A stretch of DNA of 64,000 nucleotides from Melanocharis versteri (lineage: Eukaryota; Chordata; Aves; Passeriformes; Melanocharitidae), in contig VZTG01000478.1 in assembly GCA_013397845.1 (NCBI GenBank), positions 353,599 to 417,598 of the forward strand, written 5' to 3'. Each line of letters opens with the position of its first letter. The stretch's first letter is position 1. The notes beneath the pieces are model-generated. The model had not been told where the DNA came from and made no database searches. It worked only from the letters and a program-made list of their open reading frames with translations. The position numbers and the translations under genes are program-made. Below, in pieces: positions 24,681 through 35,346 of this stretch.

Positions 24681-27347
24681 AAATTTTAACCTTTAAGCCC
24701 CCTGCATATGACTACATAATAAAGAAGATAATTCCTTTTACATTATTTAAAAATAATCCTTATGGCCCAGTTGCTAGTCAGGTAACAGTGTAAAAATTCA
24801 CAATTGAAATTAAAGGAGTTGATCCAAATCTGAAATCATACGATTGAGGATGAATTACGCTGCCACTAATCAATCTATTACACATTTTAATACTTTGGTT
24901 TTTTCATGCCTGAAAACATCTGGGGATGAAGAAAACCATGATCTTTGACTGAGGACTGAACCAGGTTTTGGAAATTGTGAGCTGAAAAAGCCAAAGAAAT
25001 TAATTTAACAAATATGAGTTTCTCAGTTTGGCTTTAATCCTAGCTGTTGGGACACAGGGAGAAGTCAGTAATGAAAACACAATTTATTTTCATTGAATAG
25101 GACTAGGTTCTTAATCAATGTTAAGCCTGTGGACCTTCTTTAATAGAGTCACAAAAATTTATCCACCTCAGGAACTGCTTTTTTGTACTTAGCTGATACC
25201 TATGTAGTAGGACTGCTGCATAAAATAAAGAAACTAAATACCCTTAATGAATATTTCTACCATTAATAGTAACAAGATCTCTGTATCTATTAAAAATAAA
25301 GCATCCTTAAAAACAAATTAACAAACCCCTGCAATACAGTAAAAATTGTTGGAACCCCAAGCTAAAGGATATCCATCTTGTATGGAACTTTAAATATATA
25401 CATGCATATATGTACACACTACGTGAGGTGTATTGTGTCCATACTTGTTCCAGCAAACAGATGCCGAAATATCAATAGCAGGGAACACTGTTTTCATAAG
25501 ATTTCTTCAATTCTTTGCCACATTTCATATTCAACCCAAAATACCCTTATTTAAAAAATGATAATTAAAAAAAAGACAAATTTGTCAGCCCGTTATTAAT
25601 TTTCTTTCAGACGTCCCAAAATGTTGGCTTTAGCAGAATGAAAAATCTTCATATTTACTGAGTAGATTAGGATTAGAAAAATATATAGACCTCAGCCTGA
25701 CTGCTAGGACTGCTTTATGTCAGTTTGTAAGTTTTGTGGGAATAAAAAAATTGCACAGATGGGACTATAACTGACCATAACCTGCTCTATTGTATTTCCA
25801 ACAATCTCTAATTACAGCAACACACCAGAGGAAGAGATTTGAAAGGGCAGGTGATGGGATAGGAGAGAAACCTGTTTGACTTAAACAGCACAGGATCCCT
25901 CACCATCAGGGCTGATGTACATCAGCCTGACAGCTAATTAGGGTAGACATGAATTTTTCCAATGTAACAGATGTTCGCTAATCAGGCCAGATTTGGAGCC
26001 CTTGCGCCAGCAACATTTCATGCACAATTTAACTATCTAAAAGGAATAAACTACTTAATGCATTGTACTGGAGGCACAGCTGTTTCACAATCAGAAAATT
26101 TGCTGTCAAAGATGTTCTCTTTAAAACTGACATGTTTTTATATAACTCTGATGGGGTGTTTATAATGTATTAATAGTTGTCAGTAAGAGCTGCTGTCATC
26201 ATCAAGAAGTAAAATATTTCTGAAGGTATATTAAAATGAACAGACTCCTTTCTCTTTCCAAAATCTATTTAGATAATTTACTTTGAATGTGGCCTGTTTA
26301 ATTCTAAATGTACTTTAAACAAAAGGCTTAACATGTATCTTTCGAGTTACATCAATAACAAAATATACAAGTTTACCTTCTGAGTAGAGAGTAAGGCTGA
26401 AATATCTTTTATCTATAGTGGAAATTTATTTTATTTGTAAGAAAATCATAAACATAAAATATGCTGTGCTAAAACTATGGGAATGGTCTCCCTTCTCTTC
26501 ATGAGAAATAAAACAGATGATAGAAAAGTCAGATGTAAAGTATCCACAGGTTATATGGATTCATACAGACCATTACTTAGGAGACCAAGGAAAGAGTATA
26601 TGAGATTTTTATTCTTGCATGTGAATTTCACAGACCAGATCTGGAGGTAAATGAGCAGTTCTAAGTCAATTTACTGAAAGCTAAGGGTCTTGCATTTTGT
26701 GCCTAAATTTAAGATACAATATCATCATCTGACTAACACAGTTTCTTTTTAACGGCCTGGTCTTTGCAGTTTTTAGACAGTTTTTTAACCATGAGAAAAA
26801 TCAAGTGATGCAACATTTTATAGACTGCTAGAAAAGTTTGGACAAATGTTGCATAACATGTAAATTCTAACAGTATGAGATAGATCACAAAACTGGAAAG
26901 AATATGCTGTCCTTGTGATAATGGCATCTAAGCACTGCGTGAATGCAGTTCCCAGTGAAGTCAGTTGGATTGGAAGGTCACAAGATATCAAAGCTATCAA
27001 GCCTGGCAAAGAAGCCTGTGGCTATATATCTGTAAAACCCAGCACTGTTGTCATTTAACACCTCATGAAGGATGGCCTGAACCCTGTTCTCATGAATCTG
27101 GGCTCTACTTGCAACCAAACCTGTCATAAGTAACGCAGACTAGGTAGAGTTAGAATACAAGTGAACAGGCAACAGGGTCTGGTCTTCAGAGACAAGACTG
27201 AGGCAAAGGAGCATCCTTTCCTGGATCCTCAAGTCCAAAGTTTGAATTATGCCATCCTTACCATTATTGCTCTGGAAATCTGACTGTATTTTGGGGAATC
27301 AGAAGTTGGGTCAAGGAATTTCGCCAAAAATATCAAGTTCTCTGTTT
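24681..27347. other. AT-rich non-coding sequence
   Basis: No exon or known repeat. The part 25900-26060 includes GCTAATTAGG and is free of low complexity. The string CCCAGTGAAGTCAGTTGG at 26951-26968 belongs to the recurrent motif group listed among the findings. GTGCCTAAATTTAAG occurs near 26700. Confidence 0.5.
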
Positions 27348-27384
27348 AAAAAAAAAAAAAAAAAGAAGAAGAAGAAGAAAAAAA
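27348..27384 (+). repeat. Poly-A followed by (GAA)n tract
   Basis: Seventeen A residues run into about five GAA units and a further A run. No recognisable retrocopy body is attached upstream. The poly-lysine of the 27249-27434 frame is this tract. Confidence 0.92.
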
Positions 27385-28179
27385 TAACTAAGGTGAATTT
27401 TATAAGGAAAGTTGCTAAAAAGAAGAGATGCTAAGAGTTTCTAAGAGTCAAAGACAAAAGCAACCTTAAATAAACAGCAGGTATTGATTGTGCCAAAATC
27501 CTGGGATTGATAAGGACATTCAGTGAGGAGGAAATATCCAAAGAGTCAAGCACAATTTTAAGAGCTTTCATAAACATAAACAGAGACTGAAAATAGGATG
27601 GATACAAAATTAGCGATTCCAAATGAATGATGATTCAGCAAGACTATTTCTAATACTTTTTTTAAAAAGGAAAGACACTATATAAAATAAGGGAAACTAT
27701 TTTACAAATAATAATAACTATAAAGAGCTTGAAATAAACTACTTATGAAATTCTGAAACTTTTAAACCAGCTAAGAGACACTACATATCCTTTGTTATAA
27801 TGAGAATTTTCTTCTCAAAAAAGACCTGATGGTTTTGGGTTTTAAGGACCTCTACAAGGTAAGGAACCAAAATTACCAAAATGGTGCAGAATAGAAGAGT
27901 GATCTGAACAATAAAAATCTAACCTAAGTAAAATAATGACCAACAGTGAGAAATGTTATGAAAATTACCAGGTATCTAAAGGATGTGAAACCTTTGACTT
28001 TGGTTTATTGAGAGCACCTTACCCTGGACTTTTTGTATCTTCTTTTAAAAAAAGAGAAAATTAAAAATATCACTAAGGTTTTAATCCTACATATATATGT
28101 TTAATTTTATTCACTTAAGGAATCCCTTCAACTTCAAGCTAATGCATACATGTTTCTTGGATGAAGCTGTTGGCAGTGG
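27385..28179. other. AT-rich non-coding sequence
   Basis: Nothing assignable. It directly precedes the CR1 relic and could include more decayed CR1 sequence, but I cannot align it. Confidence 0.4.
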
Positions 28180-28800
28180 TACACAAAGAATGCAGCCAAC
28201 CTATGTGGATTTCGTTATAGCTTTGAAGCTGCATCTCACAATCTTTGAGTTTAAAAATGGATTGGTACAATCCTGAAGAAGTGGATTTGGTGTGCTGGAA
28301 AGAGACTGCAAGGGAAAGTCAGTGTGTTGTATTGATGAGAGGTGTTGCAGGAGGCTTACCCATGGAGAGAGAATAGCTTTGTCTTTCTTAACATCTTCAG
28401 TAATAATCTGAAAGAAGTAATGATCTTAATGAATTCACTGTCATAATGAGCTAACAATGGTAATTTAGGAGGAGCTGAAAGTACCAGTAAGAACAAAGAC
28501 AAACAATACAAAGGCACCCTGAGAGATTAAAAGCATAGGCGAAAATACTGTAACAAAATGAGGTTTGGACTGGAAAGACACAATTCCCAACACATTTGTT
28601 GAGAAACAATCCAAAGCATGAATATTCAATGACAGAGTCAGATGCTAATTGGCAATGCAAAATGGCAGAAGAGAAAAAAAAAAGAAACCAAGAATACCCC
28701 AACAGCGTATTTTGTGCTGCCCATGCATCAGCTTCAGAGCACGGGAAGTCGGGAGTCAGCCTTTCTACACTCCTGATGAACATGAGAGAGGAATTACCAC
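28180..28800 (+). mobile_element. Highly decayed CR1-type LINE, reverse-transcriptase C-terminal region
   Basis: Read on the plus strand, a series of pieces falls in the order of CR1 ORF2: GAAGTGGATTTG then TGTGCTGGAAAGAGACTGCA (28277-28310); CTTAACATCTTCAGTAATAATCTGAAAGA (from about 28387), matching the part encoding Asn-Ile-Phe-x-Asn-Asp-Leu; a degraded stretch where Phe-Ala-Asp-Asp would be (about 28432-28455); TTAGGAGGAGCTGAAAGTACC (Leu-Gly-Gly-x-x-x-x-Thr, 28464-28484); and GAGAGATTAAAAGC (about 28521-28534). Further down, AGAGCACGGGAAGTCGGGAGT (28735-28755) fits the Ser-Arg-Glu-Val segment. Frames are broken many times. It seems much older than the other CR1 copies and lies in the opposite orientation. 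An L2-like or other CR1-clade subfamily is possible. Confidence 0.65.
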
Positions 28801-28988
28801 GCTGGCCAGGCCTGCCAGCCATTGCAGTCTCCTACACCTGACTGTGAATAGTAATATCCCTTTCAAGAAATACTTGGCCTTTATCACAACAATAATAGGA
28901 AAATAATGGATTATCTTTTCTAACTGCAGGCGGTCAGGGGAATGGCTCTTATTCTTCCCTTTACTCAGTAGAAACTTCTGAGCTCCTT
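28801..28988. other. Short non-coding spacer
   Basis: No feature recognised; it may contain the unaligned tail of the CR1 relic. Confidence 0.4.
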
Positions 28989-29012
28989 AAAAACAAACAA
29001 ACAAACAAACAA
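28989..29012 (+). repeat. (AAAC)n tetranucleotide microsatellite
   Basis: About five perfect AAAC units. Confidence 0.95.
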
Positions 29013-29749
29013 CCCCAATCTTCCAGAACTTAGAGATAGACAACCAGCTGAGGCCTTATAATGTTATAGGCACTATGTTACCAGAAAAGTATTCATGAGA
29101 TGGTGGGGTATGAACTATGGGGCAGCAACAAAATCATCTGGACACAGAGAAGACTATGTTTCAGGGACAAAAACATATGTCCATTCACTTTCTGTAAGGG
29201 ATGACTAAGGTACCAACGAGATACAAGTCAACAACATATCTGATTTTATGGAAACATCTGACCTACTCCTCAGCAGCAGCTTTTTTGCTGTTCATCTTTA
29301 CCAGCCTCACATATACTCTCTTTCACTGAAGCCATAAGTGGCACTATGGACCCTGTGTGAATCCATTTCAGGATGTAAAAATATGTGCTACACTCCTTCC
29401 AGCGCTCAGGATAAGGCCAAAATACATCTAACTCTTCTTTCCATCTTCATCCCAGCAAATTCGCCACTGGAATAGCAGCTTAAAAGAAGCAGTGAATGTT
29501 TGAACCACATTTAAAGCAGATTGAACAAAACCCTAGAAAATATCATTGTGTTGTGAGAACTGTCGTCATACTGATCAATAGCATCTAATTGTTACTTAGG
29601 TTCCCCCATCTGTTTGTAGCCATCTGTTGTTTCTCATCTTATATTTAGGGTGCCTACTGCCTGGGTACAGAGACACCCAAGCTGGCCTCACATCTTCTTC
29701 AGATGCACTGAGGAGTATGTGGAGACAGAGACACCCTGGGAGCCTGAGG
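29013..29749. other. Non-coding sequence
   Basis: No exon recognised and no repeat assigned. Confidence 0.45.
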
Positions 29750-29940
29750 AGGTCTGGAAAAGTGAAAGCTGTTTGCTCCTTCTCTGTACAAACGTATGGC
29801 AGGGCTGTACTTGTGTGCTACAGTGCTTTTCAAACCACACTGGCATGCCTGTGCGGAAAGAGGGGCAATTTTTCCATGTCCAGCCTCTAGGATATTCCTC
29901 TGTAAATGGAACATGTAGGATAAGGGCTGATTAAGGAAAT
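29750..29940 (+). repeat. Unclassified repeat, copy 1 of a diverged pair
   Basis: Shares with 30768-30950, in the same orientation, TCTGGAAAAGTG, then TGTTTGC, then TATGGCAGGGC followed by a TAC/GTGTG-rich segment, and GTGGCAATTTTTCC-like sequence, all in the same order and similar spacing. Substitutions and small indels separate the copies. Both copies are open in several frames, including antisense, but the peptides match nothing known. It is either an old local duplication or two copies of an interspersed family. Confidence 0.6.
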
Positions 29941-30767
29941 TTTTATGTGCAGCTCTGTTAAATCTTGAAGCCTATTACAGCTCATCTTGTCAATTGCTAG
30001 TTTAGGAATTGTAAAGTTTCCTCCAAAGGGTGTCTAAGAGTCTAGAATGGCAATGAACACACAGGAGAGCTCATTGCCTGCTCAATGACTGCCCAGGCTC
30101 TTCAGCTAAAATTATTGCTGTGAACACAAACACATGCATATACTTAACGTGAACTATTATAGGGGATCTATACTCTGCCATTCCTTTGTAGAGTCTGTAC
30201 AGACTCAGAATGCCAAAATAAAAGTATTTGAACTCTAAACTACTAATTTAATAATAAAATAAAATTGTAAAAAATAGGTCAAGAAAAGAATTAACAGGAC
30301 TACGCAACAAAATTCTCCCACTGTTCAAAACAAACACAGCTCTGCTAGCAAGAAAATAAATTTGACAAACTACCCAAGACCTCAAACCTTCTGTTGTCCT
30401 CTATCAAGCCAATGTTGTACAACCCTGACCAGAATTTTAGAAATTGTGTGTCTGTGTCTTACTAGTAATTGATGGAATTTCTAATAAAAGGGAAATATTT
30501 ACAAATAATAAAAAACCCAAATATTGTAAAAGAGGTTTCCAAACTGCATGGGAAATGTGAGTAGGGATTCTCTTATACTGAACTACAGGGCAATGCTCTT
30601 TCTTCCACAAACAGAATCATCAGCCTCATGTACTGAGCAACAGAACCAGCTTAGGGTCACACCTCAGCTATTTTTAATCAAGGCTCCAAACTTAGATGTC
30701 AACTTTACAGGCACAAATACCAATTAGGCCACAATTAGAAGTACCAAAAGCATTATATGTGAAGCTC
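29941..30767. other. AT-rich spacer between the two repeat copies
   Basis: No gene recognised; includes A-rich stretches (30235-30300). Confidence 0.45.
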
Positions 30768-30950
30768 AGTTCTGGAAAAGTGCAAGTTGTTTGCTTCTCT
30801 CAGTATGAATATATGGCAGGGCCATACTCCTATGTGATACTGCTTTCCTGTGCTCGTGTGGAGAAAGTGGCAATTTTTCCACGACTACATACAAAAGACA
30901 GTTTTCTGTATAGAAAATATTCATGCCCATTATTGTTTGGAAATTCCTAA
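30768..30950 (+). repeat. Unclassified repeat, copy 2 of a diverged pair
   Basis: Counterpart of 29750-29940. TCTGGAAAAGTG lies at about 30772, TATGGCAGGGC at about 30811, and GTGGCAATTTTTCC at about 30868. Similarity fades downstream but patches such as TTTCTGTA and GGAAATTCCTAATG/GGAAATTTTTATG still correspond. Confidence 0.6.
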
Positions 30951-32669
30951 TGAAGACTCGGCTATAAAAATTCAGACAATAGTCCCAGTTTTGTGAGCCA
31001 CACACTAGTGGCAGAGATTTCTAGACCTCAGTGAAAATGTTTTTGCAATAATTAAAATAGGAAAAGCTTAAAATACAAAAACTCAACTATATTACAGTTG
31101 TAACCTAACATTTTCAAACAGATTTGAACTCAGTTTGGGGAATTCAGTCTGCTGCATTAAAAACAATTGACGTCAAGTTCTTGAAATTCATCAGCATTTA
31201 ACCAAAGGACAATACTGGATTCTATGCCCGTTCAGATGTCCCATTCTTTAAGTCTGATCTTGTAGGCTCTCTGTGAAATCTGGTGTATATGAGGAAGTTT
31301 TTATGTACAACGACGTGTAGAGGAGAGCACTCAGTATATGGCTGAGAACATCACATTAGTATTATCAGTGAAACACAAGATCAAGTAAAATGTGGACAAA
31401 AAGCTAACAACCAACAACCAGTTTTCAAACCCAAAACTTTATGGTATGTCCCATGCCCACTTTTGACAATTTGTTTGTTACTTACTGAATGCCTGAAGTG
31501 ACACACTTGTTTCAAACACTGACCGAGTATATTCGGGTTTTTTACCACTGGGTATTTCAAACCCTGTGTTTTAACCTAGTACAGAAAAACATTGTCCAGT
31601 GAATATTTTAGTTCAAAAAATTTGATAAAATCACTAGATATAAATATTTCCAGAATAGAAAACATAAGAATGGACTTTATGTTTTAGACTCTAATGCTTC
31701 ACATAAAAGTGCAAATGCTGTGCTATGCCCCCACTCCTGAATTGCCCCCAATAGAGCAGACAATCAGTTTGCAGTTGTTTGATTTTTTTTCTCTGTATCA
31801 GTGTTAAAATATACAGCTACTCAACTCTCTGCCTAATGACACCTTATTTTAAGACCAAACTAGTAAAAATATGAGGCACAAAAATGGCAGCTAAGTATAT
31901 CCAGCTTGGGAGAGAGCTCTGTGGTTAATGTGCTCTGAGAGCCTTTGCAAGCCAATAGACTTTCCAGTGGAATATGGCTGCAGATCAAGCATAATCATTT
32001 CAGCCACTTTTCAATTTATGGACAGGGTGAATAGATAGCTTATTCTAACATTTGGCTTTTGGGGGGCCAAAAAGCTTGTATAAATTAATGGCATGTATAA
32101 GTACATACTGCTGCACAGTAACGATGCAAAACAGGAGGCATTCCAGTCTGTTCTTTCAGCAAAAGCTCTGCTGTGCTGCTACTCAGCACAGTAGTGCTTT
32201 ATTTGCATCCCTGTAAGCTACTCATTGTGTTGCTACTGTTTTATCCTTCTCCTAGCTACTTCTGTTCATGAAAGGTTGTTTTATCTTGTCAGTGTGAGCA
32301 AATCTCTCTTTTTATACCAAGCATCTCATTTAAAAAGCTGGCACAAGAAAAAAGCCAGACTGAATCAAGTAATTTTAATCAATTATTTGTTATATATCTT
32401 GCTTAATCAGCAGGCGTTTTATCAGCAGGAAGGTGCAATGCCTGAATGTGATCAGTGATAGACTGTGAGTCAAACACTTAGGTCAGTCACTGTCCCACTC
32501 CACAAACTCAAACAACTTCATCTCCATCTGCTCTTCTCCCCCTGCCATCTATTTACCTTTTCAGTCTTACACTGCACTCAGAGATAGACATCTGAATAAG
32601 CAAGCAGCTTGCCAAAACTGGGATGTGCTACTTCAGCTGTGCTGTGTCTTTGTCGTATTTCTCTCACAC

Positions 32670-32672
<3 letters not shown>
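30951..32672. other. AT-rich non-coding sequence
   Basis: No exon or known repeat. The frame at 32225-32458 is a hydrophobic translation of T-rich sequence with no recognised domain. Confidence 0.5.
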
Positions 32673-32712
<40 letters not shown>

Positions 32713-32726
32713 TATTATTATTATTA
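32673..32726 (+). repeat. (TCA)n(TTA)n compound microsatellite
   Basis: About thirteen TCA units run into about five TTA units, over 50 bp. It stands alone, unlike the similar tract inside the LTR at 53.5 kb. Confidence 0.95.
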
Positions 32727-33456
32727 ATATTCAAATATAACACGGAATAAATGAGCAGTCCTTTCCAGTGGCTAAATTTATTGGGAGGAGGAGGTGTAAA
32801 AAGGCAACATGAATTGGAAGATGCAGTCTGTCTGGATGGTTTGACTAATTCAGTTTTGGATATTTTATCTCTCTTAAAAAGGCAGCATGTCTCTTCAAAT
32901 CCTGCCTAGATCTTGTCTCAGCTAAACTGCCTTCTCTGAGACAACGTTACTCTCAGTTCTGGAACTTAAACTCTTCTGGAAAGCTGTGCCTATTGCAGAG
33001 CATCAAACCCTCTGTATTATTTATATCCACTTTTTATTATCTCTTTACCTTTCCAAGCAACTGAAAATATATTTAATCAAAAATAAAAATTAGGCAACTG
33101 TTCTTATATTGATGATATTTTCATACTGAGTCAAAAGGTCAGGATGTGCTAATCTGATACAGTGACAACCAGAAAGAAAACCATGAAAATCTTTCTATTT
33201 TTTCAAATGAACAGAAGATTACTGTCAAGTATAGGGAAAATAGGTTTTCCTGTCTGGTCCAATAGCTGTTTTACCTGAGGTTCTGGATCATGACTACATC
33301 TGGTCTAAACAAGATTAAGGATGTATATGGAAAATGAGATATCCCACCTTCTTTACGTACAGGTGAGAAAAATATGGACCCAACTGCTGCCTCTACTGCC
33401 TCAGGGAGTAAAAGCAGCAGAAATTCGTAAAAACATCTTCTATGTCCAGAAGACTC
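32727..33456. other. Non-coding sequence
   Basis: Nothing recognised. Confidence 0.45.
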
Positions 33457-33500
33457 TACATACAGAATTGTAGCCTACATACAAAAATTGTAGCCTACAT
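33457..33500 (+). repeat. 20-bp imperfect tandem duplication
   Basis: ATTGTAGCCTACAT occurs at 33467-33480 and 33487-33500 with nearly matching lead-in sequence (TACATACAGA versus TACATACAAAA). Confidence 0.85.
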
Positions 33501-35318
33501 CTGCTCTGATTTTAGTTATTTTTTTGCCTTTTTTTTTTAATGAAGGACAATAAATCAATTGTTGATATTCCAAAATCACAGAGCTTACCAATTTTTTTTT
33601 TTAAATTACTAAATCTCCTTATAAAAAGTTGGTATAACGTTGTTTATAACATACTGTTATTAAAATTTCTTCTTTGTACAGAAACCTACAATGGTGACAA
33701 ACTGACCTCTTGACTTTTTCCTCAACAGACAGACTTGGCTCTGTGAATCTCCTTTGTCTCTCTCAAGCAGACTTTCCACACTTTTAACCTTTCTCATCTG
33801 GTCTGCAGGTCCTCTCCTAGTTTTTATCATCATTTTTTTACAGTGCAAGCTTATGTTCAGCTGGCTCCCCACTCTGAGATCTGAGTAGTTGCAACTGCTT
33901 CTCAAGAAAGAGCTCCCCATGTGTATACAAAGCACCCCTTTGAACTGGATATGCCTGAAAAGGGATTTCATGAAAAGCTCCCTGCAATGGCCAGAGATAA
34001 CTGATAATCTCAGAAAGTTCCTTCATCGTTGCATTAAAAGACACTGTGGCACTTCATTCATCACACCCAAAGTGCAAATGTGTAGATTTCAAGCCTGGAT
34101 ATGTAAAAAAATACCTTATTTTCTTTTATGAATAATATTTTTGGCACTTTCTAGCATGAGCAATGGCACATTGGGTGAACATTCCTTTATAGAAACCATT
34201 TGGAGGTTAAAATAGTGATAAAGAACCTGAGAGAAAACACCACTTCTTCCCACTGATGGCTTTTGCCAATCCATTTGATCTCTCAGTGTTCTTGGCTATC
34301 GATCTAGGGGAAAGAAATAAAAATACAGCTCTCTCCGAATCATTTTAATATGTGAAATTATTATTAACAAGGGCACAAACAAAATATTATGAGACTGTAG
34401 ATTTAGTCTTCTGCATTTTCCAAAATTGCTTTCTACTTATAATTTTGACAACAAATCTCTAACAAATTGAGAATATTTGGTAAAACAATAGCAACAAATT
34501 GCTGCAGTCATGTGATGAACTTTCAGCTGCCAAGTCTCACCCAAGGGAGAATTTTCATAGCTGAACTGCATAATCCTCAGAAAAATAAGCATTTGTAATA
34601 GAATTACCGACAGACTTTCAACTGCAGTATTGGGAGTAGTGATATTTAACAAACTGGTGGTTATGTTTTTATTTTATTCTTTTTTAGAGTTTGCATATGT
34701 AATCATTTTAAATAAAACTCACAACAAACCTCAGCTACCTAGGAGAATAGATTATGGAGGATAACCAAGATAAATCAGAGCATAGATAACACAAAACACA
34801 TTTAAGTTGCTCTATATTTACGAAATTCAACACTGGAAAGTAATTGCCAAAGCACAGAATTAAGTCAGTATAGAAAATTAAAAAATATAAAATTTACTAA
34901 GTGCAATTAAATTTAACTAAACTCAGGTCATCTTTATAAATTCAAAGGTTTCAGATGGTCAAAAAACAGTCCAATTTTTTTCACAGTACAGAAGTACTGA
35001 AAAAACTATATACTTTTAATATTTGGTACTGGTAGCTCTTAAATAAAAAGATTACCTGGATGAACACAAAATAAGTAAAACTTTTACAAAGCGATTAAGC
35101 TATCAGAAGTTTGGGGAAAAAAAACCAGCCTAGCATCAGAATAAGTAGAATGAAATAAGAATATAGAAATATACTCAAAATAGGAACATTTTCTTCTGTC
35201 TAAATATAGATTGTACTTTGCTTTTCATATACAGAAGAATTAAATGGATAGTCAAAAGTAGTGCTTGAGCTAATGCCTACAGTAAGAATGACTATGTCTT
35301 TTAGGATTTTCCCCCCTT
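33501..35318. other. AT-rich non-coding sequence
   Basis: Contains poly-T runs near 33530 and 33593. The overlapping opposite-strand frames at 33660-34131 have no recognised domain; I see no gene. Confidence 0.5.
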
Positions 35319-35346
35319 TGAATTTAACAATGCAAATTTAACAATG
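35319..35346 (+). repeat. 14-bp tandem duplication
   Basis: AATTTAACAATG is repeated with a period of 14 bp. Confidence 0.85.

Noticed and set aside
32673..32726. Possible second LTR, because its TCA/TTA array resembles the one at 53.5 kb
   Set aside because: None of the LTR landmarks flank the array; it is an independent microsatellite.
32673..32730. CRISPR-like repetition
   Set aside because: Head-to-tail trinucleotides without spacers, in vertebrate DNA.
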